Origin: JAWWOL01 sp963797535
GTDB lineage: Bacteria; Actinomycetota; Actinomycetes; JAWWOL01
NCBI GenBank assembly: GCA_963797535.1
Contig: CAWCPQ010000001.1
Span: 248,001 to 312,000 of the forward strand
Length of the DNA: 64,000 nt
Reading direction: 5' to 3'
Of this stretch, positions 25,745-34,610 are shown in pieces. Each line of letters begins with the position of its first letter. Within the stretch, counting starts at the first letter, position 1. Position numbers and translations under genes: made by a program. The notes under the pieces are model-generated. The model was not told the origin of the DNA, searched no databases, and saw nothing but the letters and a program-made list of their open reading frames with translations.

Positions 25745-27613
25745 CTACCAGGAAGCGCCGGTCATCGAAACCGGCAACGGCTTGGCGGCGCCCGTACCGG
25801 ACCAGGACCAGCCCTTACCGGCCCCGTCGGTCAGCAAGACCTTGGTACCGGTCGGGTCCAGGTCCACCGTCGCGAGCTGGCTCGAGTCCGTGACCGAGAA
25901 CAGTGTCGTGGGGGCTCCGGCGCCGTGCTGACGCTGGACCTTGAGGGTCTGCCCGTCTGAGGTGACGGTGACCAGGTCGCCGTTGGCGGCGTAGGTCGCA
26001 CCCACGCACTCGGTGCCGTCCGTGCCGGCGCAACCGGCCGGCACGGTGCCGTCCTGATAGGAGGAGTGCGGCCCACCTTGCTTGAAGACGAACACGTTGC
26101 CCTGCGTGCCGGTACGGACGAAGGCGGCGACGGAGGTGCCGTCCGGCGAGATGGCCACGGTGCGGGCGTCGGGCGGGATCGCCGGCGTAGTGATCTTGCC
26201 ACCGTGCCAGGTGAGGGTCTGGGCACCGCTGCAGGTCGTCGAGACGTAGGACAGGTGCTCGGCGTGCGGTCCCGAGATGGAGAACGCGCTGATGTTCGAA
26301 GCGGCTGTGCTCACCACCTGCGGGCTGCCGGAGCCGTCCGCCGGCGTGCGCATGATGACGCCGGAGCAGTTCGGGCCGGTCTTGAGGTAGTACACCCATT
26401 GGCGGTCGTCGCTCACGGCGACCTGCGTGGCACCGCTCGAGTCGCCCGCCAATGGGTGTACCTCTGTGTCGGTCGCGGCGTCGTAGACATTGAGCGTGCC
26501 GTTGTGAACCGCCACGTAGGTGGCCGTCGTGGTCGTCGGGGCCCCGAAGGCGACCGGTACGACCGCGAGCCGGCTGATCTGCAGCGAGTCGCCGCCACTG
26601 TTGCCGTCGGCTACGACGACGTAGCCGCGGCCGCTGGTGGGCAGCGCCGTGTCCAGCGTCACCGTCGCCCCGATGCCGGTGACGATGTGCTTGCTGGCCG
26701 AAGGCGAGGTGGCACCGGCGGCCCACGCGCTGACGAAGACGTCGTCCTCGGCCCCGCTCATGGTGAAGCTGACCGGCAACGGAGAGCCGACGGTGGCTCC
26801 GGCGGTTGGCGACGTGATCGACAGCGGAACTGCCGAGCCGGCCGAGCTGGTCATGCTGACGACACCCCACGGAGCGTCGGCGCCGCGGGACCAGCGCGAC
26901 AGCAGCACCGTGCCGAGGCGGGTGGTGCGGCCGGTGGTCGGCTCGATCCGGCTGACGTCGACGGTGGCCGTGCCGTTGTCGCGGGCCACGTGGGGCGTGC
27001 CGGAGAACTGCATCTTGGGCAGCTTGAGCGAGCCGACGAAACGTTCGGCCACGCCTCTGGGGTCCAGCCGCCACTGGTCGGGGTTGGTCGCGGCGGTCTT
27101 CTGCCAGGCGACGGCCTCGGCCGTGCTGCTGAACGGCCACACCGGAGTGGCGCCCAGCTGTGCGTTGCTGGGCACCATGGTGTTGGCCGACATGGTCGGG
27201 GTGGTGGGTGCCGTCGTCACGGCGGGCGGGGTCGTCGCCCGCGTCGCGACGGTGCTCGGCGGCGCGACCACGAACGGGCTGGGTGTCGGCGCGGCGCTGG
27301 GCGGCGTTGCTGACGGAGTGGGGTGGTGGCTGCTCGTGGCGCTCAGCGTGGCAAGACCCAACGTGCCGGTGTTGTCGTGGTGGCCCGACCCGGACAGGAC
27401 ACCCGAGGCGACGACAGCCGTGACCGTCGCCGCGACCGTCGCGCAGGTGGCGGTCGGGATGATCCAGCGGTTGCGTGCCCGGCGCTTCTCGACCCGCTCG
27501 CGGATGCGGATCAGGCCGTCGCCCGCCGGGCGAACCGTGTCGGCTTGTGCGTGCAGCGCCTGGGTCAGCGCGTCCTCGTGCCGGGGGTCAACCGGCTCGT
27601 AGCGCTCGCTCAT
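25745..27613 (-). CDS. Membrane-anchored Gmad2/beta-propeller protein, putative partner of the ECF sigma factor
   Basis: 622 aa. A charged cytoplasmic N-terminus (1-48, with RIRERVEKRRARNR) is followed by one membrane helix (about 49-72), a Ser/Thr/Pro-rich stalk (about 80-150), a globular part, a Gmad2-type Ig-like domain (ITSPTAGATVGSPLPVSF, about 270-350) and a C-terminal WD40/TolB-like propeller (about 360-622) with repeated VAVSDDRQWVYYL- and VAISPDGTSVAAF-type blades. Its ATG overlaps the sigma stop (ATGA). Position suggests an anti-sigma or sensor role, but the usual zinc-binding HxxxCxxC anti-sigma motif is absent. Compare the split version at 37963-39691. Confidence 0.82.
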   Translation of the reverse strand: MSERYEPVDPRHEDALTQALHAQADTVRPAGDGLIRIRERVEKRRARNRWIIPTATCATVAATVTAVVASGVLSGSGHHDNTGTLGLATLSATSSHHPTPSATPPSAAPTPSPFVVAPPSTVATRATTPPAVTTAPTTPTMSANTMVPSNAQLGATPVWPFSSTAEAVAWQKTAATNPDQWRLDPRGVAERFVGSLKLPKMQFSGTPHVARDNGTATVDVSRIEPTTGRTTRLGTVLLSRWSRGADAPWGVVSMTSSAGSAVPLSITSPTAGATVGSPLPVSFTMSGAEDDVFVSAWAAGATSPSASKHIVTGIGATVTLDTALPTSGRGYVVVADGNSGGDSLQISRLAVVPVAFGAPTTTTATYVAVHNGTLNVYDAATDTEVHPLAGDSSGATQVAVSDDRQWVYYLKTGPNCSGVIMRTPADGSGSPQVVSTAASNISAFSISGPHAEHLSYVSTTCSGAQTLTWHGGKITTPAIPPDARTVAISPDGTSVAAFVRTGTQGNVFVFKQGGPHSSYQDGTVPAGCAGTDGTECVGATYAANGDLVTVTSDGQTLKVQRQHGAGAPTTLFSVTDSSQLATVDLDPTGTKVLLTDGAGKGWSWSGTGAAKPLPVSMTGASW

Positions 27614-28158
27614 GACGACTTCTCCCAGGGTTCCAAGGTGGTTCGGAGGGCGGACATCCCGCGTGAGGCGTGGCTTTTGACTGCTCCGGTGCTGATGCCC
27701 AACGTGTCGGCGATCTGCGCCTCGCTCAGATCGCCGTAGTAGCGAAGGACCAGCACTTCGCGTTGTCGGGTCGGCAGGTCGCGCAGGGCCGCGATCACGG
27801 CGGTGCGGTCGAGCTGACCGAAGGCCCCGTACTCCGCGCTGGCCGCGTCGGGCATCGGTTTCGGCGCGTACTTCGCCTCGACCTTGCGCCGGCGCAGACC
27901 GGAGCGGGATCGGTTGACCACCGCTTGTCTGAGATAGCTCTCAGCCTTCTCCGGATCTCGCAACCGCCGCCAGGACCCGTGCATCGCGACGAAGGAGTCC
28001 TGCACGACTTCCTCGGCCTGCGCCGGGTCTCGCAGCAAAAAAGCCGCAAGTCGGACAAGTGACCGGTAGTGCGCTGTGTAGAGCGCCGTCAGTGCGCCAT
28101 CGGCATCGGACCAGGACGGCGCGTCGGACGGTGGCACGGGGAGGCCGCGCTCTGTCAC
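27610..28158 (-). CDS. SigE-family ECF RNA polymerase sigma factor
   Basis: About 182 aa. Region 2 shows ALYTAHYRSLVRLAAFLLRD and AEEVVQDSFVAMH; region 4 shows ALRDLPTRQREVLVLRYYGD, then EAQIADTLGISTGAVKSHASRGM. This is the TIGR02983-like SigE family of actinobacteria. The start is uncertain: the GTG at 28158 has GGAG five bases upstream, while an ATG at 28173 and a GTG at 28188 are also in frame. It is translationally coupled to the downstream membrane propeller protein and is divergent from the Thr/Pro-rich surface protein. Confidence 0.9.
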   Translation of the reverse strand: MTERGLPVPPSDAPSWSDADGALTALYTAHYRSLVRLAAFLLRDPAQAEEVVQDSFVAMHGSWRRLRDPEKAESYLRQAVVNRSRSGLRRRKVEAKYAPKPMPDAASAEYGAFGQLDRTAVIAALRDLPTRQREVLVLRYYGDLSEAQIADTLGISTGAVKSHASRGMSALRTTLEPWEKSS

Positions 28159-28191
28159 CACAGCTCCGATCATGTCCGTACGACGCACACT

Positions 28192-28201
28192 ATGACGTCA
28201 T
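28192..28201. promoter_or_regulatory. Palindrome in the divergent promoter region of the ECF locus
   Basis: ATGACGTCAT is a perfect 10-base palindrome between the divergent sigma factor and surface-protein genes. It may be an operator, but no regulator can be assigned and chance occurrence is possible. Confidence 0.25.
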
Positions 28202-28271
28202 GGTTTACCGAGGGTCTCACCCGGATCTGTTCGCGGACCGCTAGCATCCCGCCGGGAGAGGAGTCCAACAC

Positions 28272-29120
28272 GTGCGAGCAACTCGGGCGAGACTGACCGC
28301 AAGAGTCACCCAGGTTACGGGTGTGGCCCTGGCTGCCGTGGGAGCCGCGGCGGTGGTGTCACTGACCTGCGGGACTGCGACGGCCGCCACGCCTGACCCG
28401 GCGGCAACCACCACGCATCCGGCGCCGCCGACGACGACGCATCCGCCGACCACGAAGCCCCCGACGACCCCTCCCACGACCACGAAGCCGGCGACGACCC
28501 CTCCGACGAACAAGCCGACCTCCACCAGCCCGACGGTCGCACCGACGAAGACGACCACGCGGCCACCGGCGCCGACCACGACCCACGTGCCCACCCACAC
28601 CGTCGCGCCCACCCATACCCGCACCCAGGATCCCGGCAGCACCAGCTCGAACGGCACCGGCGCCAACGGGGCGCAGACCACGCTGTCCAAGGTCGCCGTC
28701 CCGACCGGTGACGGGTCGGCCGCCGGCGGCTCGGCATCGGCGCCGGCCTCCGTGTCGGCGAGCGCTGCACCCTCCACCCCGGTGACCGTGGTCTCGCACG
28801 TCACGCCCCCGCCGGCCACTTCCGGCGGCGGCTCCACCAGCCTGGACACCTACCTCGAGATCATCGCCGTGCTGGCCGGGCTCGCCCTGATCGCCGGCAT
28901 CGCCGGGCTCTACCTGACTCGCGACCGCTCCCTGCCGGTCGCAGCGGCTGCTGCCGGCGCCGCTGGAGCCGGCACGCGGCCGCCGCCGCCCGTCTACCGA
29001 CCGGAGGAGGGCGGCTACACCGCCCCGCCGCAACCCGATGACGACCATGACTGGGGATCTCAGACACCCGGGCCGCCGCCGCCCCCGCCGCCGCCGGGAC
29101 CCTTGGCGGACGAGCCGTGA
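28272..29120 (+). CDS. Thr/Pro-rich cell-surface protein with one C-terminal membrane helix
   Basis: 282 aa. A signal peptide (about 1-39) is followed by a mucin-like Thr/Pro/Lys stalk with TTKPPTTPPTTTKP-type repeats (about 45-125), a Ser/Ala-rich stretch, one membrane helix (about 197-216, EIIAVLAGLALIAGIAGLYL) and a cytoplasmic Pro-rich tail ending in a run of prolines. No enzymatic domain. GAGAGGAG precedes the GTG. It is divergent from the ECF sigma gene and its stop overlaps the HIT gene start, so it may be co-transcribed with HIT. It is probably an envelope spacer or adhesin-like protein. Confidence 0.75.
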   Translation: MRATRARLTARVTQVTGVALAAVGAAAVVSLTCGTATAATPDPAATTTHPAPPTTTHPPTTKPPTTPPTTTKPATTPPTNKPTSTSPTVAPTKTTTRPPAPTTTHVPTHTVAPTHTRTQDPGSTSSNGTGANGAQTTLSKVAVPTGDGSAAGGSASAPASVSASAAPSTPVTVVSHVTPPPATSGGGSTSLDTYLEIIAVLAGLALIAGIAGLYLTRDRSLPVAAAAAGAAGAGTRPPPPVYRPEEGGYTAPPQPDDDHDWGSQTPGPPPPPPPPGPLADEP

Positions 29121-29476
29121 CCGCGACCTCGGTGCCGGACTGTCTCTTCTGCCGCATCGTCGCTCACGAGGTGCCGGCGACGATCGTGCTGGAGACCGAC
29201 CGCAGCCTGGCGTTCCGCGACATCAGCCCGGTCGCGCCGACTCACGTCCTGGTGATCCCCAAGGCGCACCACCCGGACGCGGCAACGATGGCGGCGACCG
29301 ACCCGGAGGGGTTCGCCGACCTCATCGTGGCGGCCGATGCCGTGGCGGTGCTCGAGGGCCTGGACGAGCGTGGCTACCGCGTGGTCCTCAACACCGGGCG
29401 TGACGCGGGGCAGACCGTCTTTCACGCACACGCCCACGTCCTCGGTGGACGCGACCTGCGCTGGCCGCCCGGCTAG
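29117..29476 (+). CDS. HIT-family (HINT-like) purine nucleotide hydrolase
   Basis: 119 aa. The zinc-like CLFC at the N-terminus, the central PTHVLVIPKAHHPDA and the histidine triad TVFHAHAHVLGG near residues 98-109 define a HINT-branch HIT protein, which hydrolyses phosphoramidates of AMP or related adenylated intermediates. It overlaps the preceding gene by four bases. HIT-phoH-ybeY is a conserved gene order in actinobacteria. Confidence 0.94.
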   Translation: MTATSVPDCLFCRIVAHEVPATIVLETDRSLAFRDISPVAPTHVLVIPKAHHPDAATMAATDPEGFADLIVAADAVAVLEGLDERGYRVVLNTGRDAGQTVFHAHAHVLGGRDLRWPPG

Positions 29477-29479
29477 ACT
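29474..29479 (+). promoter_or_regulatory. Probable -10 box upstream of phoH
   Basis: TAGACT overlaps the end of the HIT gene, 57 bases before phoH, and could give phoH-ybeY-era its own transcript. Confidence 0.4.
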
Positions 29480-29536
29480 GGCGGGGTCCCGTACCCGAGC
29501 CCGAAGGCAGGCTGACCGGCCACCAGGCCATGCCCT

Positions 29537-30580
<1,044 letters not shown>

Positions 30581-30582
30581 CG

Positions 30583-31047
30583 GTGTCGATCGAGGTGGCC
30601 AACGAGTCCGGGGTCGAGGTGGACGAGGCGGCGCTGTCGCGGCTGGCCTCCTTCGTGCTCGCCAAGATGGGCGTCAGCCCGCTGGCCGAGCTGTCCGTCC
30701 TGCTGGTCGACGTGCCCGCCATGGAGGCGCTGCACGTCAAGTGGATGAACGAGCCGGGACCGACCGACGTGCTCGCCTTCCCGATGGACGAGATCGACGT
30801 CTCGCGCGGCCCGCAGGACGACGAGCAGGTGGCCGGGCCGGCACTGCTCGGTGACGTGGTGCTGTGCCCCGAAGTTGCTGCCACGCAGGCGATCGAGGCC
30901 AAACACTCCACCGAGAACGAGCTGCACATGCTGGCCACGCACGGCGTCCTGCACCTGCTCGGCTACGACCATGCCGAGCCCGATGAAGCGCAGGAGATGT
31001 TCGGTCTCCAGGGCGAGCTGCTCAAGGCCTGGAGCGATTCCCCGTGA
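30583..31047 (+). CDS. ybeY: Endoribonuclease YbeY (rRNA maturation factor)
   Basis: 154-residue metallo-endoribonuclease for 16S rRNA 3'-end maturation and ribosome quality control. The zinc site ATHGVLHLLGYDH (HxxxHxxxxxH) is at about 116-128, and MNEPGPTDVLAFP is also typical. The GTG at 30583 is preferred over the TTG at 30577 because GGAGGA lies six bases upstream and it gives the usual N-terminus SIEVANESG. Its stop overlaps the next gene by four bases. Confidence 0.96.
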   Translation: MSIEVANESGVEVDEAALSRLASFVLAKMGVSPLAELSVLLVDVPAMEALHVKWMNEPGPTDVLAFPMDEIDVSRGPQDDEQVAGPALLGDVVLCPEVAATQAIEAKHSTENELHMLATHGVLHLLGYDHAEPDEAQEMFGLQGELLKAWSDSP

Positions 31048-32471
31048 GCCTCAGCGACCTCGCCCTGCTGGTCGCCTCGATCGTCCTTGTCCTGCTCGCC
31101 GGCGTCGTGGCCGCGTCCGAGGCCGCCCTGACCCGGGTCTCCAGGGTCCAGGTGGACGAGTCGCGCAAGGACGACCGCGCCGGCTGGCGCCACCTGCAGC
31201 AGGTGACGGCCGAGCCGACCCGCTACCTCAACCTGCTGCTGCTCGTTCGCACCCTGATGGAGCTCACCGCGACGGTGCTCGCGGCGATCCTGTGCACCCA
31301 CCTGTTCAGCTCCGACTGGGCGGCGATCCTCGTCGCGGTGCTCTCGATGACGGTCGTGGCCTACGTGCTGATCGGGGTGGCGCCGCGCACGGTGGGGCTG
31401 CAGCACGCCGACTCGGTCAGCCTGCGCACGGCGGGGCTGGCCGTGTGGCTCAACCGCATCCTGGGGCCCGTACCCGGCGCACTTATCCTGCTGGGTAACG
31501 CTTTGACTCCAGGCCGTGGCTTTCGCGAGGGGCCGTTCAACACCGAGGAAGAGCTGCGCGACCTGGTCGACCTGGCCGAGGAGCGTCACCTGATCGAGTC
31601 CGGCGAGCGGGCCATGATCCACGGCGTCTTCGACCTCGGCGACACCTTCGTGCGCTCGGTCATGGTGCCGCGACCGGACATCGTGTCGATCGAGCGGAAC
31701 AAGACACTGCGGCAAGGGCTGTCGCTGTGCCTGCGCAGCGGCTACTCCCGGGTCCCCGTGCTCGGGGCCAACGACGACGACATCATCGGCATCATCTACC
31801 TCAAGGACCTGGTCAGGCGCACCCACGAGGTGCGCGACAGCGAGAACTCGATGACGGTCGACCAGCTGATGCGCCCGCCGACGTTCGTACCCGACTCCAA
31901 GCCGGTGGACGAGCTGCTGCGCGAGATGCAGGCCAGGCACATCCACGTCGCCGTCGTGGTCGACGAGTACGGCGGCACGGCCGGCCTGGTCACGATCGAG
32001 GACATCCTCGAGGAGATCGTCGGCGAGATCACCGACGAGTACGACCGCGACCTGCCCAGGGTCGAGACGCTGGACGAGCACACGGTACGGGTCTCGGCGC
32101 GGCTGCCCATCGACGAGCTCAACGAGCTGTTCGACACCGAGATCGAGGTCGAGGACATCGACACGGTAGGCGGTCTGCTGGCCAGCGCGCTCGGACGAGT
32201 GCCGATCCCCGGTGCCGAGGCCAGGGTCGACGGGCTGATCCTCACGGCCGAACGGGCCGCCGGACGGCGCAACCAGATCGGTACCGTCGTGGTCCGCCGG
32301 GCCCCGGTCGAGAAGCCCGAAGAGCCCACCCCGCCCGACAAGCCGGCCGCCAAGGCCGACAAGCCGAGCGAGAAGTCCGCCAAGAAGTCGGCCAGCAAGG
32401 CCGCAGCCAAGACGGCTCCCGACACCCCGGACCCGACCGACAGCACGGAGCCAGCCGATGCCCGATCCTGA
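31044..32471 (+). CDS. CNNM/CorC-type transporter-associated protein (DUF21-CBS-CorC_HlyC)
   Basis: 475 aa. The DUF21 membrane domain (about 5-150, four hydrophobic helices) is followed by a CBS pair (MVPRPDIVSIE and VDQLMRPPTFVPDS, with VVVDEYGGTAGLVTIEDILEEIVGEI) and a CorC_HlyC C-terminal domain. The tail (about 435-475) is Lys/Ala-rich and low-complexity. Family members mediate or regulate magnesium (or cobalt) efflux; the hemolysin label is historical. It is coupled to ybeY by a GTGA overlap and overlaps the next gene by 14 bases. Confidence 0.93.
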   Translation: MSLSDLALLVASIVLVLLAGVVAASEAALTRVSRVQVDESRKDDRAGWRHLQQVTAEPTRYLNLLLLVRTLMELTATVLAAILCTHLFSSDWAAILVAVLSMTVVAYVLIGVAPRTVGLQHADSVSLRTAGLAVWLNRILGPVPGALILLGNALTPGRGFREGPFNTEEELRDLVDLAEERHLIESGERAMIHGVFDLGDTFVRSVMVPRPDIVSIERNKTLRQGLSLCLRSGYSRVPVLGANDDDIIGIIYLKDLVRRTHEVRDSENSMTVDQLMRPPTFVPDSKPVDELLREMQARHIHVAVVVDEYGGTAGLVTIEDILEEIVGEITDEYDRDLPRVETLDEHTVRVSARLPIDELNELFDTEIEVEDIDTVGGLLASALGRVPIPGAEARVDGLILTAERAAGRRNQIGTVVVRRAPVEKPEEPTPPDKPAAKADKPSEKSAKKSASKAAAKTAPDTPDPTDSTEPADARS

Positions 32472-32865
32472 CCACTCGCTCGACGCCGCCGCCCTCGACC
32501 CGGAGGACGCCAAGATCCTCACCCTCGCGAGGGTCGCGCTGCAGCGCGCCTACGCTCCCTACTCCGGTGTCGGTGAGGGTGCAGCGGTGCGCGACACCGA
32601 CGGCCGGACCTATGCCGCAGCGACGGTCGAGAACGCCGATCCCGCACTGACCACCTCGGCCGTACGAGCTGCCATCGCCGCCGCGGCATCCTCGGGTGCA
32701 CGCCGGTTCGAGGCCGTCGCTCTGGTCTCCGCCGGTCTCGAGCTGCGCAGCGACGACGTCGCCGTGGTCGCCGAGTTCGGCTCGTACACACCGGTTCTCG
32801 TGGCCGGCCCCGACGGTGTCCTGGTGCAGACCGTGCAGGTAGGCACCGAGGTCGAGACCGCATGA
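32458..32865 (+). CDS. Cytidine-deaminase-like protein lacking the zinc-binding catalytic residues
   Basis: 135 aa. The fold is recognisable from RVALQRAYAPYSGVGEGAAVRDTDGRTY and the ATVENADPALTTSAVRAAI segment. The position of the catalytic C/H-A-E motif is occupied by TTSAVRA, and the second motif PCGxC is absent, so cytidine deamination is not expected. It sits between the CNNM gene and era, and its stop overlaps the era ATG (ATGA). It could be a regulatory or nucleotide-binding remnant; the function is unknown. Confidence 0.75.
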   Translation: MPDPDHSLDAAALDPEDAKILTLARVALQRAYAPYSGVGEGAAVRDTDGRTYAAATVENADPALTTSAVRAAIAAAASSGARRFEAVALVSAGLELRSDDVAVVAEFGSYTPVLVAGPDGVLVQTVQVGTEVETA

Positions 32866-33752
32866 GCGAGTTCCGGGCCGGGTTCGCCTGCTTCGTCGGT
32901 CGGCCCAACGCTGGCAAGTCGACCCTGACCAACGCCCTGGTGGGGCAGAAGGTCGCGATCACCTCCAACCGCCCGCAGACCACCCGGCACGCCGTACGCG
33001 GCATCGTGCACCGCGAGGACGCCCAGCTGATCCTGGTCGACACCCCCGGCCTGCACAAGCCGCGGACCCTGCTGGGGGAGCGGCTCAACGACGTCGTGCG
33101 CACCACGCTGGCCGAGGTCGACGTGGTCGGGTTCTGCGTACCAGCCGATGAAAAGATCGGGCCCGGTGACAAGTTCATCGTGAGTCAGCTGCGTGAGCTC
33201 AAGACGCCGATCGTGGCCCTGGTCACCAAGGTGGACAAGGTCGGCAAGGAGTCGGTGGCCGGCCAGCTGCTGTCGATCTCGCGGCTGATGGACTTCGCTG
33301 ACATCGTGCCGGTTTCCGCGTTCACGGACTTCCAGACGTCAACAGTGGCAGACGTTCTGGTACGCCATCTGCCGCCGAGCCACCCGCTCTACCTCGACGG
33401 CGAGCTGACCGACGAGCCCGAGCTGGTGATGGTCGCCGAGCTGATCCGCGAGCAGGCGCTCGAGGGTGTGCGCGACGAGCTGCCGCACTCGATCGCCGTC
33501 GTGATCGAGGAGATGCTGCCGCACGAGGGTCGCGACGACATGGTCGACATCCATGCCGTCCTCTACGTCGAGCGCGACTCGCAGAAGGGCATCGTCATCG
33601 GCCCGCAGGGCACCCGGCTGCGCGCCGTGGGCACCAACGCCCGCAAGCACATCGAGGCGCTGCTCGGCACCAAGGTCTACCTCGACCTGCACGTCAAGGT
33701 GGCCAAGGACTGGCAGCGCGACCCCAAGCAGCTGCGGCGGCTGGGTTTCTGA
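32862..33752 (+). CDS. era: GTPase Era
   Basis: 296-residue 16S rRNA-binding GTPase needed for 30S assembly. G motifs: GRPNAGKSTL (about 11-20), the switch region TTRHAVRGI, DTPGLHKP and TKVDK. The C-terminal KH domain has SQKGIVIGPQGTRLRAVG, and the end DWQRDPKQLRRLGF is typical. It is the last gene of the phoH-ybeY-CNNM-CDA-era operon. A short hairpin (33765-33784) overlaps the end of the convergent gene. Confidence 0.97.
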   Translation: MSEFRAGFACFVGRPNAGKSTLTNALVGQKVAITSNRPQTTRHAVRGIVHREDAQLILVDTPGLHKPRTLLGERLNDVVRTTLAEVDVVGFCVPADEKIGPGDKFIVSQLRELKTPIVALVTKVDKVGKESVAGQLLSISRLMDFADIVPVSAFTDFQTSTVADVLVRHLPPSHPLYLDGELTDEPELVMVAELIREQALEGVRDELPHSIAVVIEEMLPHEGRDDMVDIHAVLYVERDSQKGIVIGPQGTRLRAVGTNARKHIEALLGTKVYLDLHVKVAKDWQRDPKQLRRLGF

Positions 33753-33775
33753 CCTTCTGCACCGGCCGACGGGTT

Positions 33776-34372
33776 CTAGTCGGCAGGGAGCAGCAGCTTG
33801 TCCAGCAGCAACGCGCACAGCGCCGTCAGCCAGACCCCGTCCAGGTAGTGGCAGGCCATGGCGCCGACGTAGCCGGGCCCGCCCCAGGCGTTGACGGTGA
33901 AGTTGGGGTCCAGTCCGCCGACCACCTGCGCACCTGCCCGCAGTGGGCCGTAGATGACGATGGCGGCTGGCAGGATGCCCGCCACGATCCGCAGGGCGGT
34001 CGTCGGCTTGGAGCCGGACCGCAGCGTACGGGCGATCCGCGCGGCGGCGGGCTTGCCTACCGGCGCCAGGAGCAGCCGCACGGTTTCGGCCCTGGTCCTG
34101 CGCCACGTCACCACGAGCACGAGGAGCAGACCGGCGACCAGCAGCACGAGATGAGCCGGCCAGGCCGCCGTCCCGCTGGAATGATGCTCGTGAACCTCTG
34201 ACCGGCCCGCATAGAGAACGCATCCGACGAGCAGGCCGGCGACGAGCGAGGTTGCCCCCACGGCGACGAGCGGTAGCGAGAGCTGGTCGCGCAATCGACG
34301 CGAGCCGGAAGAGTTGTTGCCTACCAGGGAGTTAGCTGCGAGCTGGGTCATGGTTTCAGGGTTCCGCGGCAT
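33776..34372 (-). CDS. Multi-pass membrane protein, unknown function
   Basis: 198 aa with four hydrophobic segments (about 33-55, 71-92, 125-145 and 165-195). The segment between the last two contains GGLDPNFTVNAWGGPGYVGAMACHYLDGVWL, which looks conserved but matches no family I can name. An ATG at 34351 is an alternative start. It converges on era with a small hairpin, GCCGAC-N8-GTCGGC, between the genes, and is divergent from the histidine kinase. Confidence 0.65.
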   Translation of the reverse strand: MPRNPETMTQLAANSLVGNNSSGSRRLRDQLSLPLVAVGATSLVAGLLVGCVLYAGRSEVHEHHSSGTAAWPAHLVLLVAGLLLVLVVTWRRTRAETVRLLLAPVGKPAAARIARTLRSGSKPTTALRIVAGILPAAIVIYGPLRAGAQVVGGLDPNFTVNAWGGPGYVGAMACHYLDGVWLTALCALLLDKLLLPAD

Positions 34373-34503
34373 CCCCTGGTCCGTCGTCGGGCTGAGGTCG
34401 CCATCTGTTCTACGCCTCCAGCACGTCGCCCGGCGAAAGCGTCATCCTCCGGGATGACCCCGGAGCAGGACCAACGGTCGATGGCACGCGCCGACGGGTT
34501 CAC

Positions 34504-34509
34504 TAAGGT
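34504..34509 (+). promoter_or_regulatory. Leaderless-type -10 box for the histidine kinase
   Basis: TAAGGT ends six bases before the ATG at 34516, the likely true start of the two-component operon. Confidence 0.4.
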
Positions 34510-34610
34510 CGGCTCATGGCGACTTTCTCCTCGCTGACGCCGGCCCGTGACAACGAGCAGCGCTGCGCACCGGCATTGACGTCCTGGTCGCCGCCGGCTG
34601 CTTCGTCGCG

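Noticed and set aside
23779..25893. 704-codon open frame antisense to leuA
   Set aside because: Shadow of leuA; no recognisable domain, and it crosses the leader region and a gene boundary.
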